58,392 bases of DNA from Desulfobacterales bacterium. GTDB taxonomy: Bacteria; Desulfobacterota; Desulfobacteria; Desulfobacterales; ETH-SRB1. Where the stretch lies: contig JAUWQO010000006.1 in the NCBI GenBank assembly GCA_030610995.1, positions 1 to 58,392 on the forward strand, read 5' to 3'. Every line of letters begins with the position of its first letter. Within the stretch, counting starts at the first letter, position 1. The notes under the pieces were generated by a model. The model was not told the DNA's origin, did not search any database, and saw only the letters and a program-made list of their open reading frames with translations. The position numbers were made by a program, and so were the translations under genes. Positions 26,449 through 36,691 of this stretch are shown here, in pieces.

Positions 26449-26549
26449 ATTGCCCTTGAATCGTTGTTTATAGGTTGGATATGCGGTTGGAATTTGATTT
26501 TTAGGTATTAAAAAAGAAAATATGTTTTGCTGTAAAGGCTTGTTGGTTG

Positions 26550-26781
26550 TGGCGGGAGTGAAGGGACTTGAACCCTCGACCTTCCCGTCATGTCTGACGG
26601 GACGCTCTAACCCGCAATTCGATAAAATGGCGGGAGTGAAGGGACTTGAACCCTCGACCTTCCCGTCATGTCTGACGGGACGCTCTAACCAGCAATTCGA
26701 TAAAATGGCGGGAGTGACGAGACTTGAACTCGCGACCTTCCCGTCATGTCTGACGGGACGCTCTAACCAGCAATTCGATAA
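26550..26781 (-). repeat. Three tandem 78-bp tRNA-derived repeats
   Basis: Units begin at 26550, 26628 and 26706, exactly 78 bp apart. Each on the minus strand ends in a tRNA-like T-arm, acceptor strand and CCA (cactcccgcca) closely related to the adjacent tRNA-Asp. The unit's 5' acceptor strand and D-stem are replaced by a ttatcgaatt sequence. The anticodon arm is replaced by an 8-bp stem with a 4-nt loop (tcccgtca gaca tgacggga). They cannot fold as normal tRNAs. Unit 3 has the same T-stem as tRNA-Asp; units 1 and 2 carry compensated changes there. Confidence 0.8.
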
Positions 26782-26807
26782 ATTTCCTAAATATCTATTA
26801 TTTAAAA

Positions 26808-26885
26808 TGGCGGGAGTGACGAGACTTGAACTCGCGACCTCCGGCTTGACAGGCCGGCGCTCTAACCAATCTGAGCTACACCCCC
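26808..26885 (-). tRNA. tRNA-Asp(GTC)
   Basis: The cloverleaf is complete. The acceptor GGGGGTG pairs with CACTCCC, and the discriminator is G with an encoded CCA. The anticodon loop CTGTCAA is held by CCGGC/GCCGG, and the T-loop is TTCAAGT. It is the intact relative of the three neighbouring repeats. Confidence 0.93.
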
Positions 26886-26960
26886 AAGAAAAGCTTCGCT
26901 TTTATCATTAGCTAACAGCTAATAGCTATTGGCTAAAGGTAAATGGCTATAGGTCATTTC

Positions 26961-27036
26961 TGGTAGGCGGAACAGGGCTTGAACCTGTGACCCTCGGCTT
27001 GTAAGGCCGATGCTCTCCCAACTGAGCTACCCGCCC
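26961..27036 (-). tRNA. tRNA-Val(TAC)
   Basis: A 76-nt cloverleaf: acceptor GGGCGGG with TCCGCCT, anticodon loop CTTACAA, T-loop TTCAAGC, and an encoded ACCA end. Confidence 0.93.
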
Positions 27037-27118
27037 TGATGAGACATTAAAGATTCCCGACATGTGGTTTTCTTGTCGAGAAAAAAACAGCTAACAATAT
27101 AATAGAATATTGTCAAGA

Positions 27119-29566
27119 TTAAATTAAAGCCGGTCTGTCATCCGGTTTTTCCGGCGGTTTTTCGTGCATTATTTGATAAGATATATCATCCTCTTTAAAC
27201 AGGGTATCATCCTCATTCAGTATCAAAGCATTGGATAGTACATCATCCATGTGCTCTGCTAATATAATTTCTATCTGTTTTAATATAGAGTGTGGTATAT
27301 CCTTGATATCTTTTTCGTTCTCTTTTGGAATAACAACCTTTTTAATTCCTCCTCTATGAGCGGCCAGAATTTTTTCCTTTAACCCCCCGATAGGGAGGAT
27401 GCGGCCGCGCAGGGTGATTTCACCGGTCATGGCAATATCACGATATACGGGTTTCTTGATAAGGGCCGACACAATAGATGTGCATATTGAAATGCCCGCT
27501 GAAGGTCCGTCCTTTGGAATGGCGCCTTCCGGCACATGTATATGGATATCAAATTTTTTGTAAAACTTGTTATCAATCATAAGACGATTTGCTCGTGAAC
27601 GGACATAACTTACGGCTGCCTGGGCAGATTCTTTCATAACATCGCCTAATTTGCCTGTCAAAATCAGTTCTCCCTTACCAGGCATAATCAGGGTTTCAAT
27701 GCAAAGCAGTTCACCGCCGACCTGTGTCCAGGCAAGTCCTGTAACAAGGCCGATTTGATCCTTATCATCGATCTGGCTAACTTTAAAGCGAGGCGGGCCT
27801 AAATATTTATAAACAGATTTTGATGTTACATTTAACCGGCTGACGGTTTTACTTTTTACAACTTCACGCGCAATTTTTCGGCATATGGAAGCAATCTCGC
27901 GTTCTAAATTTCTAACACCTGATTCACGAGTATATCGATTAACAATGGTTAAGATAGCATTCTTGGAAAACCGGATATCTTTTCCTTCAAGCCCGTTTGT
28001 CTTAATCTGTTTGGTAACAAGAAATTGCCTGGCAATATTATACTTTTCATACTCGGTATAGCCTGCCAGGCGTATTATTTCCATCCTGTCCTGCAAGGGA
28101 AGCGGTATATCCGGCAAAGTATTGGCTGTGGTTATAAAAAGTATGTCTGAAAGATCGTAATCCATATCAAGATAGTGGTCGTTGAAGCTGAAATTTTGCT
28201 CAGGATCAAGTACTTCGAGAAGTGCGGCAGAAGGATCGCCCCTGAAGTCCATACTCATTTTGTCCACTTCATCAAGACAGAATACAGGATTGTTCACACA
28301 CGCTTTTTTTAATGACTGAATTATTTTGCCGGGCATGGCGCCGATATAAGTACGCCTGTGTCCGCGTATTTCAGCTTCATCCCTTACGCCGCCAAGTGAA
28401 AGGCGGATAAATTTTCTTCCGGTTGCCCTTGCAACAGATTTTGCCAGCGAAGTCTTTCCCACGCCGGGTGGCCCGACAAAGCATAGTATAGGCCCCTTTA
28501 TCTTTTTAACCAGCAATTGAACGGCTAAATATTCCAGTATACGTTCCTTGGGTTTTTCCAGCCCGTAATGATCCTCGTCTAAAATTTTTTCAGCCTCTTC
28601 AATGTCATTACGCACTTTGCTTCGTTCGAACCAGGGGAGGCTGATTATCCATTCAATATAGTTTCGAACAACCGTTGCTTCGGCGGACATCGGGGTCATC
28701 ATCTTGAGCTTTCTAAATTCCTGTCTGGCTTTGCCCGCAGCCTCTTTTGACATTCTTTTTCGTTTAATCTGCTTTTCAAGCTCCTGCAGATCACTAGCGG
28801 CGCCTTCGTCAGCTCCCATCTCCTTTTTAATGGCACGCATCTGTTCGTTCAGATAATAGCTTTTCTGGGTCTTTTCCATCTGTTTTTTAACCCGTTTCTT
28901 TATCGTTTGATCCATCCTGAAGATATCTATTTCCATCTTTATAAGGTTCAGGAGAAGGGCGAGGCGTTTTGAGGGCGATATTGTTTCCAGTAAATGCTGT
29001 TTGTCCTTCATTTTAAAAGAAAAATGGGTTGCTATGGTATCGGCTAACTGTGAAGAGTCCGAGATGGAAGCGGCATTGGACACCAGGTTTTTTGAAATGT
29101 TCTTGTTTAGTTTGGCATATTCCTCAAAACTTTGAATAATGGCTCTGTTTAGAGCCACACTCTCCGTAGTTGATATTTCAGGTTCAACGATAGGTTCTAT
29201 TTCTACGAGGAAAAAGTCTTCATTTTTAATAAAACGAACAATACGGGCTCTGGTTTGTCCCTCAACCAACGCTTTTACCGTGCCATCAGGCAGCCGAAGA
29301 AGTTGAAGCACATTTCCAATGGCGCCGATTGAAAAAATATCTTGTGGACGAGGATTGTCAATGTCCACCTTTTTTTGGGCGGCAAGAAAAACTTTCTTAT
29401 CACGATTCATCGCATCGGAAAGGGCCTGTACAGACTTTGCGCGTCCTAAAAATAAAGGCGCAACCATGTGGGGAAAGACTACAATATCTCTCAGAGGCAA
29501 CATGGGGAGAATTAACTTTGACGATACAGGTTCATCTTGTTTGAATATTTTCTGTAAATTAATCAT
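27119..29566 (-). CDS. lon: ATP-dependent protease Lon
   Basis: Serine-Lys AAA+ protease degrading damaged and regulatory proteins in the cytoplasm. The N-terminal substrate-binding domain starts [15 protein letters not shown]. The AAA+ module has [24 protein letters not shown] and the sensor region. The protease domain has the catalytic serine in PKDGPSAG and the lysine in [16 protein letters not shown]. The length, about 815 aa, is normal. I prefer the Met at 29566 (ribosome binding site aagga about 11 nt upstream) over a TTG at 29590. It lies downstream of clpX on the same strand, with a 228-bp repeat-bearing spacer between. Confidence 0.96.
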   Translation of the reverse strand: MINLQKIFKQDEPVSSKLILPMLPLRDIVVFPHMVAPLFLGRAKSVQALSDAMNRDKKVFLAAQKKVDIDNPRPQDIFSIGAIGNVLQLLRLPDGTVKALVEGQTRARIVRFIKNEDFFLVEIEPIVEPEISTTESVALNRAIIQSFEEYAKLNKNISKNLVSNAASISDSSQLADTIATHFSFKMKDKQHLLETISPSKRLALLLNLIKMEIDIFRMDQTIKKRVKKQMEKTQKSYYLNEQMRAIKKEMGADEGAASDLQELEKQIKRKRMSKEAAGKARQEFRKLKMMTPMSAEATVVRNYIEWIISLPWFERSKVRNDIEEAEKILDEDHYGLEKPKERILEYLAVQLLVKKIKGPILCFVGPPGVGKTSLAKSVARATGRKFIRLSLGGVRDEAEIRGHRRTYIGAMPGKIIQSLKKACVNNPVFCLDEVDKMSMDFRGDPSAALLEVLDPEQNFSFNDHYLDMDYDLSDILFITTANTLPDIPLPLQDRMEIIRLAGYTEYEKYNIARQFLVTKQIKTNGLEGKDIRFSKNAILTIVNRYTRESGVRNLEREIASICRKIAREVVKSKTVSRLNVTSKSVYKYLGPPRFKVSQIDDKDQIGLVTGLAWTQVGGELLCIETLIMPGKGELILTGKLGDVMKESAQAAVSYVRSRANRLMIDNKFYKKFDIHIHVPEGAIPKDGPSAGISICTSIVSALIKKPVYRDIAMTGEITLRGRILPIGGLKEKILAAHRGGIKKVVIPKENEKDIKDIPHSILKQIEIILAEHMDDVLSNALILNEDDTLFKEDDISYQIMHEKPPEKPDDRPALI

Positions 29567-29794
29567 AAATTTTGGCATCCTTAACGACAAGTCAAAAGTA
29601 GTTTACACTTTGTTGATCTTGTATTTTGGCAGTAAAATTTGAAACTCGAAATTTGAAATTGGGAAAAACACAAAGATATAGATGCGTTACCTAATTTCAA
29701 ATTTCCAGTTTTGACATCGGCATTCAATTTGATAATATACGCTTTTTCGAAAAAAGTGTAAACTGGTGAATAAAGGATGCCTAAATTTTTATGC

Positions 29795-31039
29795 TTAAGC
29801 CCGTTTTTTTGTTTGTTCATACAGAAGAATAGGATCTTCCTTGTTTAAAATTACATCTTCACCAATAACACATTCTTTGACATCGTTGATGGAAGGAATT
29901 TTATACATTATATCCAGAAGGCAATTTTCCAGAACAGATCGAAGCCCTCGAGCGCCGGATTTTTGCTTCACAGCTTCATTTGCAATGGCCGAAAGAGCGC
30001 TGTCTGTAAATCTCAGGGTTATCCCCTCAATTTCAAAAAGCTTTTTAAACTGCTTGATCACGGCGTTTTTAGGCTCCAGCAATATTTTAATCAAAGAAGA
30101 TTCATTCAGTTCGTCAAGGGTTGCTATAACAGGTAGGCGACCGAGAAATTCAGGGATCAACCCGTACTTGATCAGGTCTTCAGGTTGAAGCAGCCGTAGG
30201 ATTTTACCGATTTTTTCCCCCTTTTGTTTGATGATGTTGGCGCCAAAGCCCATAACCTTGGATCCGAGACGCCGCTGAATTATTTTTTCGAGACCGGTAA
30301 AGGTTCCTCCGCAAATAAAAAGAATATCGGAGGTGTCGACCTTGACAAAATCCTGTTGAGGATGCTTTCTTCCTCCTTTGGGAGGCACACTGGCGATAGT
30401 CCCTTCAATAATTTTCAATAATGCCTGTTGCACCCCTTCCCCTGAAACATCCCGTGTAATGGAAGGGTTGTCCGATTTAAGCGCAATCTTATCGATCTCA
30501 TCAATATAAACAATACCGCGTTTAGCCTTTTCCACATCATAATCGGCATTCTGGAGCAAGGAAAGTATAATGTTTTCAACATCTTCACCAACATAGCCGG
30601 CTTCTGTCAAACTGGTGGCATCAGCTATTGTAAACGGGACATCTAAAAATCTGGCAAGGGTTTGAGCCAGCAGAGTCTTGCCACATCCGGTTGGTCCAAT
30701 AATCATGATGTTGCTTTTTTGTATTTCGACATCTTCCATGGTAACCGCGGTGTCAAGCCTTTTGTAATGGTTATAGACAGCGACGGCGAGAATTTTTTTT
30801 GCCCTATCCTGTTCAATCACGTAATCGTCAAGGATTGCTTTAATTTCTTTTGGAGTAAAGTTTTGCTCAATGTCGGTTATCTTTTTTTCAGTTTCTTCAT
30901 CGATTATTTCGCCGCACAATCGTATGCATTCATCGCATATATAGACTGCGGGTCCCGCGATCAACTTTGCAACCTCAGTCTGTTTTTTTCCGCAAAATGA
31001 GCAGAAGAGATTGTCGTTTGAGCCCCTTTTTTTTGCCAT
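29795..31039 (-). CDS. clpX: ATP-dependent Clp protease ATPase subunit ClpX
   Basis: AAA+ unfoldase feeding ClpP. It has an N-terminal zinc-binding domain with C13, C16, C35 and C38 (FCSFCGKK, then ICDECIRLC). Walker A is [12 protein letters not shown] at about 113-124, Walker B is IVYIDEIDK at about 176-184. The [11 protein letters not shown] and [17 protein letters not shown] blocks complete the family pattern. The 414 aa are typical. The ATG lies 1 nt after the clpP stop, so the two are translated together. Confidence 0.97.
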   Translation of the reverse strand: MAKKRGSNDNLFCSFCGKKQTEVAKLIAGPAVYICDECIRLCGEIIDEETEKKITDIEQNFTPKEIKAILDDYVIEQDRAKKILAVAVYNHYKRLDTAVTMEDVEIQKSNIMIIGPTGCGKTLLAQTLARFLDVPFTIADATSLTEAGYVGEDVENIILSLLQNADYDVEKAKRGIVYIDEIDKIALKSDNPSITRDVSGEGVQQALLKIIEGTIASVPPKGGRKHPQQDFVKVDTSDILFICGGTFTGLEKIIQRRLGSKVMGFGANIIKQKGEKIGKILRLLQPEDLIKYGLIPEFLGRLPVIATLDELNESSLIKILLEPKNAVIKQFKKLFEIEGITLRFTDSALSAIANEAVKQKSGARGLRSVLENCLLDIMYKIPSINDVKECVIGEDVILNKEDPILLYEQTKKRA

Positions 31040-31040
31040 T

Positions 31041-31655
31041 TTACGCCTCCGCCTTTTTTATTTTATCAAAATCATCTCTGTTGGTGATCACGTGATCTAT
31101 GATCCCGTATTCTTTTGCTTCTTCAGCGGACATAAAAAAGTCGCGGTCCGTATCAGCGCGTATTTGCTCTATATCCTTATTTGTGTTCAACACCAGTATA
31201 TCATTTAGAGTTTCTTTCATACGAAGGATTTCCTTGGCCTGGATCGCAATATCAGAGGCCTGTCCCTGAAATCCGCCCATTGGCTGGTGAATTAAAATCC
31301 TTGAATGGGGAAGGGAATATCGTTTTCCATTTGTGCCCGTGGCGAGTAAAAGTGCGCCCATGCTGGCGGCCTGGCCAATACATACTGTGGCGACATTAGG
31401 TTTAATATATTGCAGTGTGTCATATACAGCCAGACCTGCTGTTACAACTCCGCCCGGCGAGTTAATATAAAAATTTATATCCTTGTCAGGATCGTCAGAC
31501 TCAAGAAACAGCAACTGGGCTATCAAAAGATTTGCAATTTCATCAGTCATGGGAGAGCCTAAAAAAATTATTCTGTCCTTGAGAAGCCTTGAATAAATAT
31601 CATAGGCCCGTTCCCCTCTGTCGCTCTGTTCTATAACCATCGGTATTAACGGCAC
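31041..31655 (-). CDS. clpP: ATP-dependent Clp protease proteolytic subunit ClpP
   Basis: Serine protease forming the ClpP tetradecamer. The catalytic triad is S98 ([11 protein letters not shown]), H123 ([11 protein letters not shown]) and D172 ([12 protein letters not shown]). The start is a GTG with a strong ribosome binding site (aaaggag, 7 nt spacing), giving 204 aa with a short propeptide. It is followed immediately by clpX, and tig lies upstream on the same strand, the common tig-clpP-clpX-lon order. Confidence 0.97.
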   Translation of the reverse strand: MPLIPMVIEQSDRGERAYDIYSRLLKDRIIFLGSPMTDEIANLLIAQLLFLESDDPDKDINFYINSPGGVVTAGLAVYDTLQYIKPNVATVCIGQAASMGALLLATGTNGKRYSLPHSRILIHQPMGGFQGQASDIAIQAKEILRMKETLNDILVLNTNKDIEQIRADTDRDFFMSAEEAKEYGIIDHVITNRDDFDKIKKAEA

Positions 31656-31892
31656 GAATAATCTCCTTTCAAAAAACTTAGTTCGCTTTGCTCATCCCGC
31701 CACGGCGGGAGTCGAGTGGTTGATTTGTTGAGTAGTTCAAAGGCCCTTACAACTCGACGACCCCGCCTGCCAACGCCTGGTTTGCCGAGTAATTGTAACG
31801 GCGGCATAAATGGCACTGGCGGGCAGGTCGACTATTTAACTACTCGACTAAAGTCACGGGAATTTAAATAAGTTGTAGAAATTCCGAGACGT

Positions 31893-33230
31893 TTAATTAG
31901 CCTCATCCTTAGCCTCTTCCTTTTTCTGCTCAGCCTCAGGTGCAACATTTTCAATAATGCTATTTTCAATAATAAGCTTGATTATTTTTTTGTTAAGGAG
32001 TGTATCTTTAAATAATTCCAGATTCTCCTTTTTTTGTTTATAAAAGCTGGTTATTTCTTCAAGCGGTTTATTAAAGGTATTAGCCATCTCCTTGAAACCA
32101 TTAGCAATTTCCTCATCAGAAAGAGTCGGCTTTTCCTGCTCAATCAGCTTGTTTAATATTAAATGACGCTTAACCTGTTTTGCTGCTGTTTCCCGATATT
32201 TTTCTGAAAGCTTTTCTTTTGAAAGACCCATGGCTTCCATCGAGGTGTTGTTGTAAGCAAAAGACCTTTCAACGTCTGCAATAATACTGTTTAGCTCATA
32301 TTCAACCAGTATATCCGGCACCTCAAAATCCTTTTTCGCTATCAATGCTGTAAAGATTTGTTCGTTAAGCTCTTGCTCGGTTCTTTTCTTATAACCCTCC
32401 TGCAGGTTATCAGAAATCGCATTTTTTAACTGATCTAATGTTTCATACGTACCGAGATCCTTAGCAAATTCATCATTGATTTCAGGGAGTACCTCTTCTC
32501 TGATTCCATTGAGTTTAACATGAAAGGTTATATCGAGGTTAGCCAGTTTCTTGTTAAGATAGTCTTCAGAAAAATGTATATTTATTTCTTTGGTTTCACC
32601 TGGATTCATGCCGATAAGTTGTTCATCGAATTCCTTGAAAATTTGACCATTGCCGATCTTCAATGTAAAGTTTTCCGTCTTTTGAGTTTCGGCAAATGGT
32701 TTTCCGTCTTTAAAACCTTCATAATCTATGAGGGCAAAATCCCCCTTTTGAAGCGGCCGAGCCTCTTCCACAGTCTTTTGCTGAGCCAGGTTCTTTTGCA
32801 GCATCTTGAGTTGCGCAGACATTTCTTCATTACTTACCCTGTACAGGTTCTTTTTGAGTTTTAACCCTTTAAAATCGAGTTCATCAATTTCCGGTTGTAC
32901 TTCGACTGTTGCATCATATTTATAAGGCTCTTTTGCATCAAGTCCAGGAGAATCAATTTTCGGGGTTCCAATAACCTTAAGATCGTTTTCCTTGATTGCG
33001 TTAATTAATGAGTCCTGAAGCAATTTGGATGATACATCGGAATGCACATTTTTTTTAAATAATCTCTCCAGAACCGAGCGGGGCGTTTTGCCGGGGCGGT
33101 AACCTTTTATCTTTGCGGTTTTTTTGAGGTTTTTATACGCCTGGTCCAGTTCCCGGACAACCACATCGTTTGGGATTTCAATATGAAGTTTCTTTTTTAC
33201 ACTGTTAAGATTCTCTACGGTAACTTGCAT
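31893..33230 (-). CDS. tig: Trigger factor
   Basis: Ribosome-associated chaperone and peptidyl-prolyl isomerase acting on nascent chains. The N-terminal ribosome-binding domain carries the signature around residues 40-55 (KIKGYRPGKTPRSVLERLF). The FKBP-type PPIase domain follows at about 150-250 (GDFALIDYEGFKDGKPF, then GMNPGETKEINIHF), then a long helical C-domain ending in a Glu/Lys-rich tail. The 445 aa are typical. The ATG has a ribosome binding site (aaggaag). The 237-bp gap to clpP contains palindromic repeats. Confidence 0.96.
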   Translation of the reverse strand: MQVTVENLNSVKKKLHIEIPNDVVVRELDQAYKNLKKTAKIKGYRPGKTPRSVLERLFKKNVHSDVSSKLLQDSLINAIKENDLKVIGTPKIDSPGLDAKEPYKYDATVEVQPEIDELDFKGLKLKKNLYRVSNEEMSAQLKMLQKNLAQQKTVEEARPLQKGDFALIDYEGFKDGKPFAETQKTENFTLKIGNGQIFKEFDEQLIGMNPGETKEINIHFSEDYLNKKLANLDITFHVKLNGIREEVLPEINDEFAKDLGTYETLDQLKNAISDNLQEGYKKRTEQELNEQIFTALIAKKDFEVPDILVEYELNSIIADVERSFAYNNTSMEAMGLSKEKLSEKYRETAAKQVKRHLILNKLIEQEKPTLSDEEIANGFKEMANTFNKPLEEITSFYKQKKENLELFKDTLLNKKIIKLIIENSIIENVAPEAEQKKEEAKDEAN

Positions 33231-33258
33231 AATCTTCCTTTCTCATTTTATTTTTAAC

Positions 33259-33345
33259 TGGTGCGAGAGGGGAGACTTGAACTCCCACTCTGTTTCCAGA
33301 GCTGGATCCTAAGTCCAGTGCGTCTACCAATTCCGCCACTCTCGC
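33259..33345 (-). tRNA. tRNA-Leu(TAG)
   Basis: An 87-nt class II tRNA. The acceptor GCGAGAG pairs with CTCTCGC, the anticodon loop is CTTAGGA on a CTGGA/TCCAG stem, and a long variable arm (GCTCTGGAAACAGAGT) is present. T-loop TTCAAGT, encoded ACCA end. Ends 28 bp upstream of the tig start, on the same strand. Confidence 0.94.
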
Positions 33346-33936
33346 TAAGGGCCTTCGTCCACCTTTAGCCAATGGCTAATAGCTAATAGTCAAAGGAGGT
33401 ACAATACAAAAAAGTTTGCTATCAACTTACAGCGGGACAATTCGTAGGGTGGGCACTGCCCACCATTCTACTGTTTGCAGCAATCGCTATTGATGGTGGG
33501 CAGTGCCCACCCTACTCTGTAACTCCCTGAGATTTCAAGGTGTCCCGGCTTAAGATGGTAGCCCTGGATACCTTCGACATTCATTATTCCCTGTTCGACA
33601 TTCGATATTCAAAAAAGCTACCTATTTATATTTTATCACTTTCTTGTATTGCACCCGTCAAAGGTAAAGCAAAGCTTTCTAGGGCCTTTGGCCACCTTTA
33701 GCCGATGGCTAATAGCTAATAGCCAAAGGTAAAGCGAAGCTTTTTAGGGCCTTCAACCGGGAACCGTGAACGTTGAACCGCTTAACCCAGGTGATAGATT
33801 AAAGCCGGTTGCAAAATCATTAATTTAATAATATATATAAGATTAGAAAAATATTATCAAACAATATATGAGGAATTTGACTTTTTACGAATTCATCATA
33901 TATGTGTCAAGGCAAAATTGATGCGCTTTATCCTCT
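33346..33936. other. Repeat-rich spacer
   Basis: There is no gene. The stretch holds the GTAGGG/CCCTAC element at 33444-33515 and two copies of an 'agctaatagctaatag' type repeat (about 33370 and 33710, the second within a longer duplicated text). Near 33876-33900 there is one end of the 137-bp MITE-like element. A TTCGA-rich phrase also occurs here. Confidence 0.6.
33444..33515. repeat. GTAGGG/CCCTAC hairpin element
   Basis: Perfect outer inverted repeat gtagggtgggcactgcccac / gtgggcagtgcccaccctac around an AT-rich loop. Same ends as the elements at 38, 43975, 49304 and 55428. Confidence 0.75.
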
Positions 33937-34734
33937 ATGTTTAAGATAATTACACCAAATCGGATGAAACGATTATTTGCATTAATAATCTGTTTGTCAA
34001 TTTCTGTATGCCTTATGGCGACCAATGGAAATGCAGAGCTTAATTTATTTAAGGGCAAAAAGAAGATTATTGTTTTAGATCCAGGACATGGGGGGCATGA
34101 TAAAGGCGCCCGGGGAGCGGCCAGAGGAGCAGACGGAGCATTTGAAAAGACAATAACTCTAAGCTTTGCCAGGATGATTGCAACCGAACTTGGGAGTAAG
34201 TACAGGGCGCCTTTAACCAGGGCAGATGATTACCTGCTTGGCATACCGGACAGGACTGCCGTTGCAAACCATATAGAAGCAGACCTGTTCATCAGCATAC
34301 ATGTTGGTGGAAGTTTTCTTCATAAAGCAAGCGGAATAACCGTATATTATTTTAAAGAAATGTTGGGTCCTGATATAATTTTTAACAGCGCAACATCAAA
34401 GACTTATAATTCAGACAACGACCGGACAACCTGGGATAATATTCAAAAAAGGCATATAACAAGAAGCAGAGCTTTGGCTAAATTAATGCAAACTCAGATT
34501 AATGACAGGATAAAATATATGGAAACCAGGATAGAAGGGGCGCCGCTTGTAGTGCTGTCAGGGGCGGATATGCCTGCTATACTTATTGAAATCGGATACA
34601 TAAGCAATCCTGGCGAAGAGAAAAAGTTGTGTGACACACGAATCCTGTCTGAATTTGCAAAAGTAATAAGCAAGGCAATAGACAATTTTTTGTCAGAAAA
34701 AAATCGTAACTATTCAGCCACCGATCTACGCTGA
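33937..34734 (+). CDS. N-acetylmuramoyl-L-alanine amidase (Amidase_3)
   Basis: Periplasmic Zn-dependent hydrolase that cuts the amide bond between muramic acid and the stem peptide during cell separation. The signal peptide (LFALIICLSISVCLMA) is followed by the catalytic domain. Zn ligands are in DPGHGGHDKGA and ISIHVGG, an acidic ligand follows (FEKTITLSFA), and the catalytic Glu is in AILIEIGYISNPGEE. ISIHVGG replaces the usual ISIHAN. The protein is only 265 aa and has no peptidoglycan-binding or AMIN domain. The ATG start lacks a clear ribosome binding site. Confidence 0.88.
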   Translation: MFKIITPNRMKRLFALIICLSISVCLMATNGNAELNLFKGKKKIIVLDPGHGGHDKGARGAARGADGAFEKTITLSFARMIATELGSKYRAPLTRADDYLLGIPDRTAVANHIEADLFISIHVGGSFLHKASGITVYYFKEMLGPDIIFNSATSKTYNSDNDRTTWDNIQKRHITRSRALAKLMQTQINDRIKYMETRIEGAPLVVLSGADMPAILIEIGYISNPGEEKKLCDTRILSEFAKVISKAIDNFLSEKNRNYSATDLR

Positions 34735-34902
34735 TCATCACTGATATTTTTTCTTTTATTGTAATAGTTAATGTTTTGTGATTTCTTTGTATTTAAACCT
34801 ATCTGCGTTCATCTGTGTGAATCTGTGGCTGAATAATTACAAAAAATCAATGATATAACTTGCGCAAATAAATAATGCATGATAGGAAAACCGACCTATT
34901 AT

Positions 34903-35560
<658 letters not shown>

Positions 35561-36691
35561 ATGGACAAAATCAAGATCGCGATAGCAGGGGTTGGAAACT
35601 GTGTCAGCTCTTTGATACAGGGGATACATTTTTACCGGGAAAAAAACCCGGAGGCGGCCATCGGGTTGATGCACTATGAGATGAACGGATATCGGCCGGG
35701 AGACATTGAAGTCGTTGCGGCCTTTGATGTGGATAAACGCAAAGTTGGTCGGGATGTACACGAAGCTATTTTCGCCAAGCCCAACTGTACGACTGTTTTC
35801 TGCCCGGATATTCCTTTTTCCGGCGTAACCGTTCGTATGGGCCGGATTCTGGACGGTGTTGCGGCGCATATGAAGGATTATCCGCCAAACAATGCTTTCG
35901 TTTTATCCGAGGAACCCGAGTTGTCCGCGGATGAGATCGTTGAGATCCTTAGAGAATCCTGTGCCGATATCCTGCTCAACTATGTTCCCGTAGGGTCTGA
36001 GGAGGCGGCTCGATTTTATGCTGATTGTGCCCTTAAGGCGAGGGTTGCCTTTATCAACAACATCCCGGTGTTTATTGCCAGTGATCCTGAGTGGGCAAGT
36101 CGTTTTGAGGCAAGAAACATCCCGATCATCGGCGACGACATCAAGTCCCAGATGGGTGCTACCATCACTCACCGCATATTGACCGACCTGTTCAAGAAGC
36201 GTGGTGTTAAACTGGAGCGGACCTACCAGCTCAACACCGGGGGAAATACCGATTTTCTTAACATGCTTGAACAAAAGCGTCTGGCCTCGAAGAAAGAATC
36301 CAAGACAGAGGCTGTTCAGGCGGTGGCTGCAAAGCGCCTTGATGATGAAAATATCCATGTGGGTCCCAGTGATTATGTACCATGGCAGAAAGACAACAAG
36401 GTCTGTTTCATCCGAATGGAAGGCAAGCTGTTTGGTGACGTGCCCATGAACCTGGAGATGCGCCTTTCCGTTGAGGACTCACCCAACTCGGCCGGTGTGG
36501 CCATAGACGCAATCCGCTGTGCCAAATTGGCCTTGGACCGGGGAATGGGTGGCGTACTGGAGGCGCCTTCAGCCTATTTCTGCAAACATCCTGCGCGCCA
36601 GTTTACTGACGACGAGGCATATACCATGATCGAAGCGTTCATCGACGACACCAAAGCCCCTGGCTTAAGCGTTTTGAAAAAGGCAAGTTAA
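35561..36691 (+). CDS. ino1: Inositol-3-phosphate synthase
   Basis: NAD-dependent conversion of glucose-6-phosphate to L-myo-inositol-1(3)-phosphate. The N-terminal Rossmann motif is [15 protein letters not shown]. Conserved blocks include [28 protein letters not shown] and [20 protein letters not shown]. The 376 aa are typical of the shorter prokaryotic type. It ends directly before the next gene (stop and ATG are adjacent), starting a three-gene operon. Codon usage looks GC-richer than in the flanking genes, consistent with transfer as a unit. Confidence 0.93.
   Translation: MDKIKIAIAGVGNCVSSLIQGIHFYREKNPEAAIGLMHYEMNGYRPGDIEVVAAFDVDKRKVGRDVHEAIFAKPNCTTVFCPDIPFSGVTVRMGRILDGVAAHMKDYPPNNAFVLSEEPELSADEIVEILRESCADILLNYVPVGSEEAARFYADCALKARVAFINNIPVFIASDPEWASRFEARNIPIIGDDIKSQMGATITHRILTDLFKKRGVKLERTYQLNTGGNTDFLNMLEQKRLASKKESKTEAVQAVAAKRLDDENIHVGPSDYVPWQKDNKVCFIRMEGKLFGDVPMNLEMRLSVEDSPNSAGVAIDAIRCAKLALDRGMGGVLEAPSAYFCKHPARQFTDDEAYTMIEAFIDDTKAPGLSVLKKAS

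Larger units (their letters stand above)
26229..26549. other. Spacer with two terminators
   Basis: There is no gene in this stretch. It contains two strong hairpins followed by T-runs (26287-26325 and 26408-26448). The rest is AT-rich DNA. Confidence 0.6.

Noticed and set aside
26550-26781. The tandem 78-bp units as a CRISPR array
   Set aside because: There is no unique spacer between units; the whole 78-bp unit is repeated and is tRNA-derived. No cas genes are present.
26522-26911. A 129-codon reading frame with a repeated motif (GLEPSTFPSCLTGRSN)
   Set aside because: It is the reverse strand of the tRNA-derived repeats and tRNA-Asp. This kind of spurious repetitive protein arises from translating tRNA genes.
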